A stretch of 64,000 nucleotides of DNA from Methylovulum sp. Its GTDB lineage: Bacteria; Pseudomonadota; Gammaproteobacteria; Methylococcales; Methylomonadaceae. The stretch lies in assembly GCF_028687615.1 (NCBI RefSeq), contig NZ_JAQTZU010000002.1, positions 143,745 to 207,744 on the forward strand, given 5' to 3'. The notes under the pieces are model-generated. The model searched no databases, was not told the origin of the DNA, and saw only the letters and a program-made list of their open reading frames with translations. A program made the translations under genes and the position numbers. Shown in pieces: positions 8,183 to 15,769 of the stretch (the first letter of the stretch is position 1; each line of letters starts with the position of its first letter).

Positions 8183-9031
8183 ATGCCAAAAATAATTTGC
8201 CCGACCAGCAAACCGAAAAATACTTTTCGTAAATTACTCATTTCTGGAGTCAGCGCGTTCTCATTTTTACTATCCGGCGTCGCCCTTTCTGGACAAGTCA
8301 ATTTAATACACAATGGCTCTTTCGAGTCCACCACCGTCAGCAATTCGGCTAAAGTCAACAACTCTAATCTTAGCGGTTGGAATATAGGGACTGGTACGGG
8401 AGGCGGATATACGTTTTTAACTTTTTCAGGTCAGGCAGGTGTCAATGTTGGCGGCGGTTTTCCTTTATGGAATGTGAATAATGTGATTCCGAATTCAAGT
8501 CCTGATCAGGGAAAATTTATTGTATCAGATGGTGCATACCACTTGACGACCCTGTATCAAACAGTGACGGGGCTGACGGTTGGAAAATATTATGACCTGG
8601 CTTTTTATCAAGCTGCGGGACAACAAAAGGGGTTTGATGGTTCCACAACAGAGCAATGGCTGGTTAGTTTTGGCGGGGCATTGACTACCACAAATAGCAT
8701 CCTTCTCCCTAGTGGGCAAACTTATACTGATACGACACAGGTTGTTACTGGAGGCCAAAATCAATATTCGCATCTAATGAGTAATCCAAATCATGGTTTT
8801 GTTCCTTGGGAGCAGCAACATATGACGTTCAGGGCAACGGCCCAAAGCGAATTGATTGGGTTTTTGGCCTTGGGTGGGCCATTAGGCCAACCACCGTTTT
8901 CTTTGATTGATGGCATTTCCTTAACCGAACAAGTGCCAGAGCCCGGCAGCGTGTTGTTGATGCTGGTGGGCGGGGTTGCGTTTGCATTCTTGAGAAGACG
9001 TAATCTGACCAAAACAGTTGCCAACGTGTAA
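8183..9031 (+). CDS. PEP-CTERM exported protein, galactose-binding-like
   Basis: 282 aa from ATG 8183 (an alternative start is 8141). After a basic stretch comes a signal peptide (LLISGVSAFSFLLSGVALSG), then VNLIHNGSFES, a start typical of DUF642/carbohydrate-binding beta-sandwich proteins. The C terminus has the PEP-CTERM sorting signal: VPEPGSV, a membrane helix (LLMLVGGVAFAFL) and a basic RRR tail. Such proteins are processed by exosortase and usually linked to extracellular polysaccharide. No exosortase gene is in the window. A strong terminator follows. Confidence 0.88.
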   Translation: MPKIICPTSKPKNTFRKLLISGVSAFSFLLSGVALSGQVNLIHNGSFESTTVSNSAKVNNSNLSGWNIGTGTGGGYTFLTFSGQAGVNVGGGFPLWNVNNVIPNSSPDQGKFIVSDGAYHLTTLYQTVTGLTVGKYYDLAFYQAAGQQKGFDGSTTEQWLVSFGGALTTTNSILLPSGQTYTDTTQVVTGGQNQYSHLMSNPNHGFVPWEQQHMTFRATAQSELIGFLALGGPLGQPPFSLIDGISLTEQVPEPGSVLLMLVGGVAFAFLRRRNLTKTVANV

Positions 9032-9047
9032 TTGAAAACTGTGGTAT

Positions 9048-9084
9048 AAGCGTGTGCCGTTTCCTAAACGGCACACGCTTTTTT
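9048..9084 (+). terminator. Terminator after the PEP-CTERM gene
   Basis: A perfect 13-bp stem GCGTGTGCCGTTT (9050-9062) and AAACGGCACACGC (9066-9078), a three-base loop, then six T. Confidence 0.92.
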
Positions 9085-9106
9085 GTTTTTATCTTTTTCA
9101 TTAATT

Positions 9107-9961
9107 ATGGAAATTCTCCAGCAACTGCACATAGCCCCTTTTGTCGTCGATGTCTTCAGGCTATCGATTTGGTTGCTGGTCATCATGGTCATTTTTGTGC
9201 CTCTGGAAAGGTTTTGTCCTTTACATCCGCAGAAATTTTTCCGTAAAGCATTTTTTACCGATTTCATTTATTTTTTCTTAAGCGGCCTTCTGCCTAAATT
9301 CTTTATCGCCTTACCGATGTCGTTAATCGCGCTAGGTCTGCATGGCTTTATTCCCGGTGAATTGCATCAACAAGTTGCCAGTTTGCCAATGTGGGCACGT
9401 TTTAGTGCGGCAATGGTTGTTGGAGAATTTGGCACTTACTGGGGGCATCGCTGGATGCACGAAATCCCGTTTTTATGGCGTTTCCATGCGATCCATCACA
9501 GCGCGGAACAAATAGACTGGTTGGTCAATACCCGTGCCCATCCTATTGATCTGGCCTTTCCCCGTCTCTGCGGTTTTGTCCCCATGTATTTATTAGGATT
9601 GGCCCAGGCCAGTGGCAATAGCATGGATCTGATGCCTTTACTGGTCACGTTGGTGGGGACTATTTGGGGATTTTTCATACACGCCAATCTTCGTTGGCGA
9701 TTTGGCTGCTTGGAATGGATGATCTCAACCCCTGCTTTCCATCATTGGCACCATACCAACGATGGCCCGGAGTTTATCAACAAAAACTATGCCCCCATGC
9801 TGCCTTGGATGGATAAACTTTTCGGCACCTTTTACCTGCCTAAAAAACAGTGGCCTACGCGTTATGGTATTAATGACACAATGTCGCCCAGCATTGTGCA
9901 ACAGTTGATCCAGCCTTTTTCCTCCTCTAAAAAGCTTCCGACCCGGAATACAGGTTTTTAA
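9107..9961 (+). CDS. Sterol desaturase / fatty acid hydroxylase superfamily membrane protein
   Basis: 284 aa from ATG 9107; the frame can also start from a TTG at 9083 but that falls in the terminator. The histidine clusters of the diiron hydroxylase superfamily are visible: HRWMHE, FHAIHH, and FHHWHHT near the C terminus, with several membrane segments. The family oxidises sterols, fatty acids or alkylglycerols. The substrate cannot be told from sequence. It lies immediately downstream of the PEP-CTERM gene but beyond its terminator. Confidence 0.88.
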   Translation: MEILQQLHIAPFVVDVFRLSIWLLVIMVIFVPLERFCPLHPQKFFRKAFFTDFIYFFLSGLLPKFFIALPMSLIALGLHGFIPGELHQQVASLPMWARFSAAMVVGEFGTYWGHRWMHEIPFLWRFHAIHHSAEQIDWLVNTRAHPIDLAFPRLCGFVPMYLLGLAQASGNSMDLMPLLVTLVGTIWGFFIHANLRWRFGCLEWMISTPAFHHWHHTNDGPEFINKNYAPMLPWMDKLFGTFYLPKKQWPTRYGINDTMSPSIVQQLIQPFSSSKKLPTRNTGF

Positions 9962-10142
9962 TCTGGGGCTATGTCACCTAAGCATTTAGCTTGGTCGCCC
10001 ATGCTAAACCTAGCAAAGTATAACTAGCAAAGTATAAATAGCGTGGATTCAACTGTTTCAATGCCATTTTTGCATAGCGACAAGTTTTAACTTTACTCCT
10101 TCCCGATTTTTTGGCATAACAAAACCACTTTATGGTCAATTT

Positions 10143-10664
10143 GTGCTGACAGCCATGTTTATTTTTATCGCGTTCAGTTTGGGCTTATGTTTTTTGTTGC
10201 AGGCCGCCAGCCCTTGGCTGGGTTGGCTGGTGACGCCGTGGGTGTTGTATGGCGGTTTGATCGTGGCGGTGATAAGTTTGGTGGCGGTGATGCTTGACCG
10301 AGGTTTTTCCCGATTTTGGCATGATCTGTTTTCGGGCAGCGTGTTGCTGGTTTGGTATGCCCACTGGCAGCCGTTGTTTAAAGATGACACGCCGGTGTTT
10401 TTTGCTTATGCCTTATATTTTGTTTTTATGACGGCGTTTATTGAATTATTTTTCATTGCCCAACGGCAAAATATTGATAAGGATGTTTTACGCCATTTGC
10501 AAATGCTCGCCAAAAATCTTCAGATCAAATCCTGGATGGTGATGGTGTTGGTTTTGGTGAGCTTGGAATTGCTGGATCATTACATGCTGTATCCGGTTGC
10601 TATGACTTTGTTAATGTTACGGTATGCTTTGTCAACTTATTTGGAACCGGAATCGGGTTCGTAG
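10143..10664 (+). CDS. Hypothetical membrane protein
   Basis: 173 aa from GTG 10143; ATG 10155 is equally possible and neither has a clear Shine-Dalgarno. Five to six hydrophobic segments (for example MFIFIAFSLGLCFLL, LIVAVISLVAVML, FAYALYFVFMTAFIELF, MVMVLVLVSLELL) point to an integral membrane protein. I recognise no family. The gap 9962-10142 before it contains a direct repeat of AGCAAAGTATAA and no gene. Confidence 0.7.
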   Translation: MLTAMFIFIAFSLGLCFLLQAASPWLGWLVTPWVLYGGLIVAVISLVAVMLDRGFSRFWHDLFSGSVLLVWYAHWQPLFKDDTPVFFAYALYFVFMTAFIELFFIAQRQNIDKDVLRHLQMLAKNLQIKSWMVMVLVLVSLELLDHYMLYPVAMTLLMLRYALSTYLEPESGS

Positions 10665-10690
10665 CTAGGTTTAGGGTTGGTAAGCTTTAA

Positions 10691-10736
10691 ATCCAAACAG
10701 ATGACATCCTTTGGCGTGATGTTTATCTGTTTGGAT
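10691..10736 (+). repeat. Hairpin downstream of the membrane-protein gene
   Basis: ATCCAAACAGAT (10691-10702) and ATCTGTTTGGAT (10725-10736) are perfect 12-bp inverted copies. There is no T run, so terminator function is unproven. Confidence 0.6.
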
Positions 10737-10747
10737 GGGATGAAATA

Positions 10748-10789
10748 TCCTGTGTATCTAATCCTGTGTATCTAATCCTGTGTATCTAA
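10748..10789. repeat. Three tandem 14-bp repeats
   Basis: TCCTGTGTATCTAA occurs three times head to tail with no mismatch, 55 bp beyond the 3' end of the leftward carboxypeptidase gene. Confidence 0.9.
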
Positions 10790-10843
10790 TAAAGGATGAT
10801 GCAAGCCATTTTGCATGACGTGGGGATGGATGCCCATCAGGCA

Positions 10844-12016
10844 TTAGCCATTACGATGATAACGGCTTTTATTTGGCTTGATGGTTTTCGTCAGTTTGCT
10901 GATTTTAGAAGTGCTGCGTACATTGGTTTTACTGGTTTTAAGCGTACTGCGATGATGAGCTTTGGTAAATTTAGCTAGGCTTGGGGGATGGCTTTTATTG
11001 GTATTTTTGGCGATCCTGATGGCTTTTTTATGCTTGCCTGAAGGGTGGCTGATGTGGGCGTGACGGCTGTGGGTGAGTGTTTTGCTGTGATGTCTTTTCG
11101 GTGGGGTGTATTGTGCATAAGAGTGGCGCGGTGCATCATGGCCACAACCGAGCTGGTAGGGTGGTGTGCTGGGGAACTTGGCCGGTATCGCGGTGATGGT
11201 TTTATTAGGATAATCATTTAGGGCATTGCCAAAACCATCATCCATCATCGAAGTCATCAGTTGGTAACGTTCTGAACTGGTCATGCCGCCCATGACCACC
11301 CCAATCAAGCGTTTGCCGTTTTGTTGGGCGGAGGACATCAGGTTATAACCGGAACCGCAGGTGAATCCGGTTTTCATACCTTCTGCACCGGGATAATTGG
11401 CGGTAAATTTATTGATGCCGCGCAACTCCTGTCCACGGAAATAAAAATTGTGGGAGGCAAAATACGGGTAATAATTCGGAAAATCGTGCAATGTCCGATA
11501 AGCCAATAAACCTAAGTCACGCGGCGTAGTCACTTGCCATTGGTGGGGCAGGCCAGTGGCGTTCATAAAATGGGTGTCATACATCCCCAGTGCATGGGCT
11601 TTTGCCGTCATGCGGACGGCGAAATTATCTTCATTGCCGCCTAGATGCTCAGCTAACACCACGGCGGCGTCGTTGGCGGAGCGCGTGATCAATGCCAGTA
11701 TCGCTTCTTCGACGCTCAAGTTTTCGCCAGTCCTTAAGCCCAGCTTGCTATTGGGTTGGCGGGCGGCGTAACTGGAAGTTGTCATCATCTCGTTTAACTG
11801 GATTTCCCCTTGCCGCAAGGCGGAAAACGCCATGTACAGCGTCATCACTTTGGTCAGCGAAGCCGGGAACCAAGCGTGGTTGGCATCTTGCTCGAAAATG
11901 ACCTTGCCGTTATCCGCGTCTATCAAGATGGCGGCATGGCGGCTATAACTGGCTCCCGATACTAGGGATAAGCACAGTGACATTAAAACAAGCAGGGTTA
12001 GTTTTACATTCTTCAT
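10844..12016 (-). CDS. D-alanyl-D-alanine carboxypeptidase/endopeptidase (PBP5/7 type) with long basic tail
   Basis: 390 aa from ATG 12016, where a signal peptide begins (MKNVKLTLLVLMSLCLSLV); the frame runs further upstream to 12061. The three penicillin-binding motifs are present: SLTK, SAN (TRSANDAA) and KTG (GMKTGF). It should trim peptidoglycan stem peptides in the periplasm. Instead of a standard PBP5 C-terminal domain there is a tail of about 115 residues rich in His, Lys, Ser and Thr (HAHISHPSGKHKKAIRIAKN), which is low complexity and very basic. The tail may bind cell wall or polyanions; that is inference. Confidence 0.9.
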   Translation of the reverse strand: MKNVKLTLLVLMSLCLSLVSGASYSRHAAILIDADNGKVIFEQDANHAWFPASLTKVMTLYMAFSALRQGEIQLNEMMTTSSYAARQPNSKLGLRTGENLSVEEAILALITRSANDAAVVLAEHLGGNEDNFAVRMTAKAHALGMYDTHFMNATGLPHQWQVTTPRDLGLLAYRTLHDFPNYYPYFASHNFYFRGQELRGINKFTANYPGAEGMKTGFTCGSGYNLMSSAQQNGKRLIGVVMGGMTSSERYQLMTSMMDDGFGNALNDYPNKTITAIPAKFPSTPPYQLGCGHDAPRHSYAQYTPPKRHHSKTLTHSRHAHISHPSGKHKKAIRIAKNTNKSHPPSLAKFTKAHHRSTLKTSKTNVRSTSKISKLTKTIKPNKSRYHRNG

Positions 12017-12180
12017 GTTAGAAAGTTTTCTATAAGTCGGACACTCAAAGACCATCGCCATTTTACTGTTGGTTTTTACTTGCGTGGCAAGCGGATTGCC
12101 AACAGCGGCTGTAAATAAAGAATGTCAGGGGGATCGGCGGGAGGATAAAGGTCAAGTAATCAATCCTATTCAAAAAGAAT

Positions 12181-12262
12181 ATTGATTGTTTCATAAGTGT
12201 TTGCCAAAAAAGCGTGGGCGCGGTATTCCATGTTCAATGCAAGCACTTATGAAATAATTAAC
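12181..12262. repeat. Dispersed palindromic element, copy 2
   Basis: Arms 12181-12204 and 12239-12262 share the core TTTCATAAGTG(C/T)TTGC with copy 1 at 6161-6245, but the 34-base centre differs. It lies between the carboxypeptidase and GH17 genes. The remainder of 12017-12410 shows no gene. Confidence 0.8.
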
Positions 12263-12410
12263 AGTAACAACATGTGGTAATTTTGCACACTATCACATTC
12301 TATCAAACGAAACCCGATGATAAAACGCTAATATTGGGTTGAATGATAAATAAACGGTCTGACAGACATTAATATGCTGCCAGGCATGCTTTGCTAAATG
12401 ACAATATTAA

Positions 12411-13415
12411 TCAATCTTTGCCGAGTTTCTTGCTACAGGCATAAGGCGGCCCGCCTTGGCAAATGCCCCAATATTTTCCAGATTGGCCCTCATTGCTGGG
12501 CTTCCAATTTTCTGAAAATGCTTCAAACACCACGCCTGAGCGGTGCGCTTGCGCCAATTTTTTAAACGTTGACCGCACCACCAAGGCTTGGTTTTCGGCA
12601 CTGGCAATGCCGCAACGGTGTCCGGTCTTATCATTGATCGACACGGCTTTATCAGGGCCATTGGGCCAGCCGAATTCGGTAATCATGATGTCTTTATCGG
12701 GATTGGCCTGATGGACTTCATTAAGCCGGGCAAGGTGGAAATCCGCCGCTTGTTCTGCACGGGTGCACGGGTGCAGGCTCGAAAAATGATTTTCCCACCA
12801 CGGAAAAACATTGATGCCGATCCAATCAACTTGGTCAGAAAAAATGGTTTTTTCACAGCGCAACGAGCGGTTGCACCATTCCCACCAGGTGTCAATCGTA
12901 GTTACAGGTTGCGGCACTTTGGCCTCGCGCATGGCTTGGATGCAGCGTGTGATTTCACCGTCGAATTTATAGCCATGACGGGTTCTAACTTCCGAACCGC
13001 AGCTTAATTTGATGATGGTTTTCGGAAACGTCCGGGCGAGATAAATTCCTGTGGAAATGGATTGCGAATTGACTTTCTCATCCTTGTCTATCCACAAAAT
13101 CGCAATGACTTTAAGATGCCGCGCTTCGGCGGCGGTAAAGGTGTAATCCAGGCCGTTGAGGACACCATAAGTCATAATGCAGCGAAAAGGCGTGTCCTTG
13201 ACTATTTTATCCAGCAAGGTATCAATCAATTTTTTGGACGGGTTCGGGCCATAATCAGGATTGATCGTACCGACATAAGGGCTGAAAGCGACACACTGCA
13301 ACGGCGGCTCGATGTGTTTTTGCTTACTGGACTCGGGGGCGGGTTTGTTGGCGGCGATGGCTAGGCCAGCCAGATTTAGGAACAGCGAAAACAACAACAA
13401 AAATACGTTGGTCAT
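12411..13415 (-). CDS. Exported glycoside hydrolase family 17-like protein (beta-1,3-glucanase type)
   Basis: 334 aa with a signal peptide (MTNVFLLLFSLFLNLAGLAIAA). The TIM-barrel features of GH17 are visible: the substrate-side start CVAFSPYVG, the probable acid/base region KLSCGSEVRTR, and the nucleophile region MITEFGWPNGP with Glu in the family-typical place. The enzyme would hydrolyse or remodel beta-1,3-glucans in the periplasm or outside. Ten or more Cys suggest disulfides. Flanking genes do not form an obvious glucan operon. Confidence 0.82.
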   Translation of the reverse strand: MTNVFLLLFSLFLNLAGLAIAANKPAPESSKQKHIEPPLQCVAFSPYVGTINPDYGPNPSKKLIDTLLDKIVKDTPFRCIMTYGVLNGLDYTFTAAEARHLKVIAILWIDKDEKVNSQSISTGIYLARTFPKTIIKLSCGSEVRTRHGYKFDGEITRCIQAMREAKVPQPVTTIDTWWEWCNRSLRCEKTIFSDQVDWIGINVFPWWENHFSSLHPCTRAEQAADFHLARLNEVHQANPDKDIMITEFGWPNGPDKAVSINDKTGHRCGIASAENQALVVRSTFKKLAQAHRSGVVFEAFSENWKPSNEGQSGKYWGICQGGPPYACSKKLGKD

Positions 13416-13737
13416 GATTAAGCTCTGCGGGCAGGCTAAAGGAAAACAATATGATAGGGGATTTTGACCATTAGCTGTTTATTTCTTAGCATTGGCATTG
13501 GCAGATAACGTCCTCGGAGGGTGTTATCTGAATCGACTGGCCCAAGTTTGGATGGGGATTAAAAAACTAAAGACGCTGTGCAGATCAAATCAATATATCT
13601 GGATTTATTGACCACGCCTATGTAAGGGCCGCCAATGCAAAAGGTACGCACAGCGTACCCTACGATGGATTGCTAAAACCGAAAACGTGACCGTTTGAAG
13701 TATAGTCGCACTAAAAAATTTGGAAGATACCGCTGTG
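13416..13737. other. Intergenic stretch with repeat fragments
   Basis: No gene seen. It contains one half of the GTAGGGTACGC/GCGTACC repeat (13644-13664, compare 29823-29909) and a fragment resembling the end of the element at 21439-21545 (CGAAAACGTGA near 13680). Confidence 0.5.
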
Positions 13738-13995
13738 ATGATCTCTGGACAACGTCATAAAGCCATTGCCTTTTTACGCCAAAATCTTTTCAGCAGCTTG
13801 TTGATGCTGGTGTTTGCGTTGGCCGCAGTCAAATTGTATAGCTTATACGCCCAGGCTGATGTTGATGATGGACATTGGCAACAATTTAAAATTGACCATG
13901 ATTGTAAAATGCAGGCTGGTGAAAAGGGCTTGCAACGCTTAAGCTGGAAATGCAATGACGGGCAAATTTATTATAGTTGGCGGCAACAGCGTTAG
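13738..13995 (+). CDS. Small single-pass membrane protein of unknown function
   Basis: 85 aa from ATG 13738 (TTG 13720 and GTG 13735 are alternatives). An N-terminal basic stretch, one membrane segment (NLFSSLLMLVFALAAVKLY) and a periplasmic-looking C-terminal part with two Cys (DHDCKMQAGEKG, SWKCNDGQIYYSW). No family recognised. Coding is plausible from the ordered topology but not certain. Confidence 0.55.
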   Translation: MISGQRHKAIAFLRQNLFSSLLMLVFALAAVKLYSLYAQADVDDGHWQQFKIDHDCKMQAGEKGLQRLSWKCNDGQIYYSWRQQR

Positions 13996-14180
13996 GAGGG
14001 TAAACCACGTCCCGTCTGGGCACTTTGCGGCTACCCTGTTTCCAAGCTCATCGCCTTTGGGTAACGGCTTGCACTAAGGTACAATGTTACAAGCCGTGTA
14101 GGGTAAGACTAGAAGCGATGGCTTCGGTGGAAATACCCATCATGCTGAATTTTTTTAAACCATAAAAACGAGGATATATC

Positions 14181-14582
14181 ATGAAAAAAAGTTTGTTTCT
14201 GGCTATGGCGATGCTGTTTTCCGGTTCTGTGTTGGCGAGTGCCGACCATTATTTGTTGCGTGACGGCAAGCATGTCCATCACTTAAAAATCATTAAGATG
14301 AATGATGAAATTACCGTCAGTGCCGATGTGGATTTTGAACCGAACGCCAATGAAGAAGGCAAATATCCCTGTTCAGCCGATGTTTCCGGCACTGCCAAAC
14401 AAGTTGCCGATAATGAATTGATCATGAAGAAACACTCGGAAAGCGAAGCCAATTACTGCGAGCTAAAAATCCATTTGACGCCAACAGGTGCAACCGTAGA
14501 GCAATCCAAAGATTGTGATAATTTCGCGGCGGGCATTTGCCATTTTTCTAGCGACGGCAAAGAAATGGTTAAATTTAAATAA
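14181..14582 (+). CDS. Small exported protein of unknown function
   Basis: 133 aa with a clear signal peptide (MKKSLFLAMAMLFSGSVLASA) and a GAGGA Shine-Dalgarno before the ATG. The mature part is about 113 residues, acidic, with four Cys (YPCSAD, NYCELK, KDCDNF, GICHF) that could form two disulfides. No family recognised. Confidence 0.75.
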   Translation: MKKSLFLAMAMLFSGSVLASADHYLLRDGKHVHHLKIIKMNDEITVSADVDFEPNANEEGKYPCSADVSGTAKQVADNELIMKKHSESEANYCELKIHLTPTGATVEQSKDCDNFAAGICHFSSDGKEMVKFK

Positions 14583-14600
14583 GGGATGTTGGGGGCTCTC

Positions 14601-14703
14601 CGTTTTCTTCCGCCCCAGAAGGAGCGCGTACCCTTTCTGGGGCATAAAGGCATCCTGCCCGCCAATTGCGGTCAAGAGACCTAAGCTCCAAAAAACGAAA
14701 ACC
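14601..14703. repeat. MITE-like dispersed element, copy 1
   Basis: It shares the block CTTTCTGGGGCATAAAGGCA and the following ATCCTGCCCGC and GCGGTCAAGA with 21439-21545. Both copies end in CTCCAAAAA(A)CGAAAAC and begin with a GTTTTC-type inverse of that end. Confidence 0.75.
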
Positions 14704-14729
14704 TGAGCGTTTAAAAGCGTACATAAAAC

Positions 14730-14770
14730 ATGACCGTAGAGACGCTGCATTGCAAGGTCTCTACGGTCAT
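14730..14770. repeat. Inverted repeat downstream of the MITE-like element
   Basis: ATGACCGTAGAGAC (14730-14743) and GTCTCTACGGTCAT (14757-14770) are perfect inverted copies around 13 bases. Confidence 0.75.
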
Positions 14771-14777
14771 GCCGGTT

Positions 14778-15200
14778 TTACACCAACCAAACCCCGCCAG
14801 CCGCCAAACCGTCGGTATTCAGGTTTGAAGCTAAAACGCCCGTCAACTGCACCGCCGTATCCGCCGCGCCATTGCCTTGGAAGACATAAGTGTTGCCCAC
14901 GGCGGTGAACGCCACCGTCTCCCCTGCGCTAAAATTGGCTTGCAGGTACTTGAACGCCGTCGCCATGTTTTTAACGGATAAAGCCAATGCCGTGCTGTAA
15001 CTGTTCACATCGTCGAAGCCGAACTGTTTTTACCCAGCAACACGTCGTTTCCACCGTGCCTTGCCAGGCCAAGTTTTCGACGTTGGCGGTGAGGGTGGTG
15101 TAGTTGAAGGTGCTGATGACGGTGTCTGGAACTGGCGGCTTCCGTGACCACATCGCCCACGTCATCGACGAAGTACAGGTCGTCGCCTAGCAGCCTGCCG
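14778..15200 (-). pseudogene. Decayed RTX (hemolysin-type calcium-binding) protein, C-terminal remnant
   Basis: Leftward frames carry broken pieces of a typical RTX C terminus: DTVISTFNYT and LTANVENLAWQGT in one frame (to about 15000), then a bluetail-like end TAVGNTYVFQGNGAADTAVQ in another (15008-14778). At least one frameshift separates them and no N-terminal part or GGxGxD repeats remain. It abuts an IS1182 remnant, which may have caused the loss. Confidence 0.75.
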
Positions 15201-15214
15201 GACTTAGCCCCCAG

Positions 15215-15560
15215 TTAACTAGGCAATGTGCTTTCAAAAACAAAAAATACGGATTTCAAGGTTACTAACGCGGTTTTATAGCTAAATCCCCCCCGTTTTT
15301 CATCGTAGCCCGCTTGCCCAAGGCGGCGGCTGGAAAACACGCCGGTGGCATAGCCATAGACCAGCAAGGACAACAGCAGGGCCGGATGGTACGCCTTGCC
15401 GCCACGACCGGCATACGCTTGGGTGATGACGGCCAAGTCCAATTGGCCTATGACTTCCACAATAAAACGAGCCGGATGATTTTCGGGTAACCATTCATCC
15501 AATGAGGGGGGGCAGATAGTCGGTGTAGCGGTCGATGGTGCGAAAGCGGCTCAAGTTTAT
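15215..15560 (-). pseudogene. IS1182-family transposase, N-terminal remnant
   Basis: The leftward frame WLPENHPARFIVEVIGQLDL, then YAGRGGKAYHPALLLSLLVY and TGVFSSRRLGQA, is the N-terminal domain of IS1182-type transposases. The frame breaks in a C/G homopolymer near 15510; upstream codons (RTIDRYTDYLPP) continue in another frame. The catalytic part is missing after about position 15290. This is a mobile-element fragment, not functional. Confidence 0.85.
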
Positions 15561-15769
15561 AACCCGTGTGGCAATGGGGCTGTTATCGCATTACATGCAG
15601 CAGTAAGTCCGACAGGCTGCTAGCGGCGAAAACCGTCTTAAACCGGCCCAACCCAATCACGCGTTTGTCATTCACCGGTAATAAATAACTGGCATGATTT
15701 AAGGGATTATCAAATTAGTTTGTAATCATAACGATACTATTTTCATTCACTTGATATGAGCACATCCCT

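Noticed and set aside
14778..15502. Intact genes at 14778-15008 and 15215-15502 on the minus strand
   Set aside because: Both are partial domains (RTX tail, transposase N terminus) with frameshifts, so they are listed as pseudogenes.
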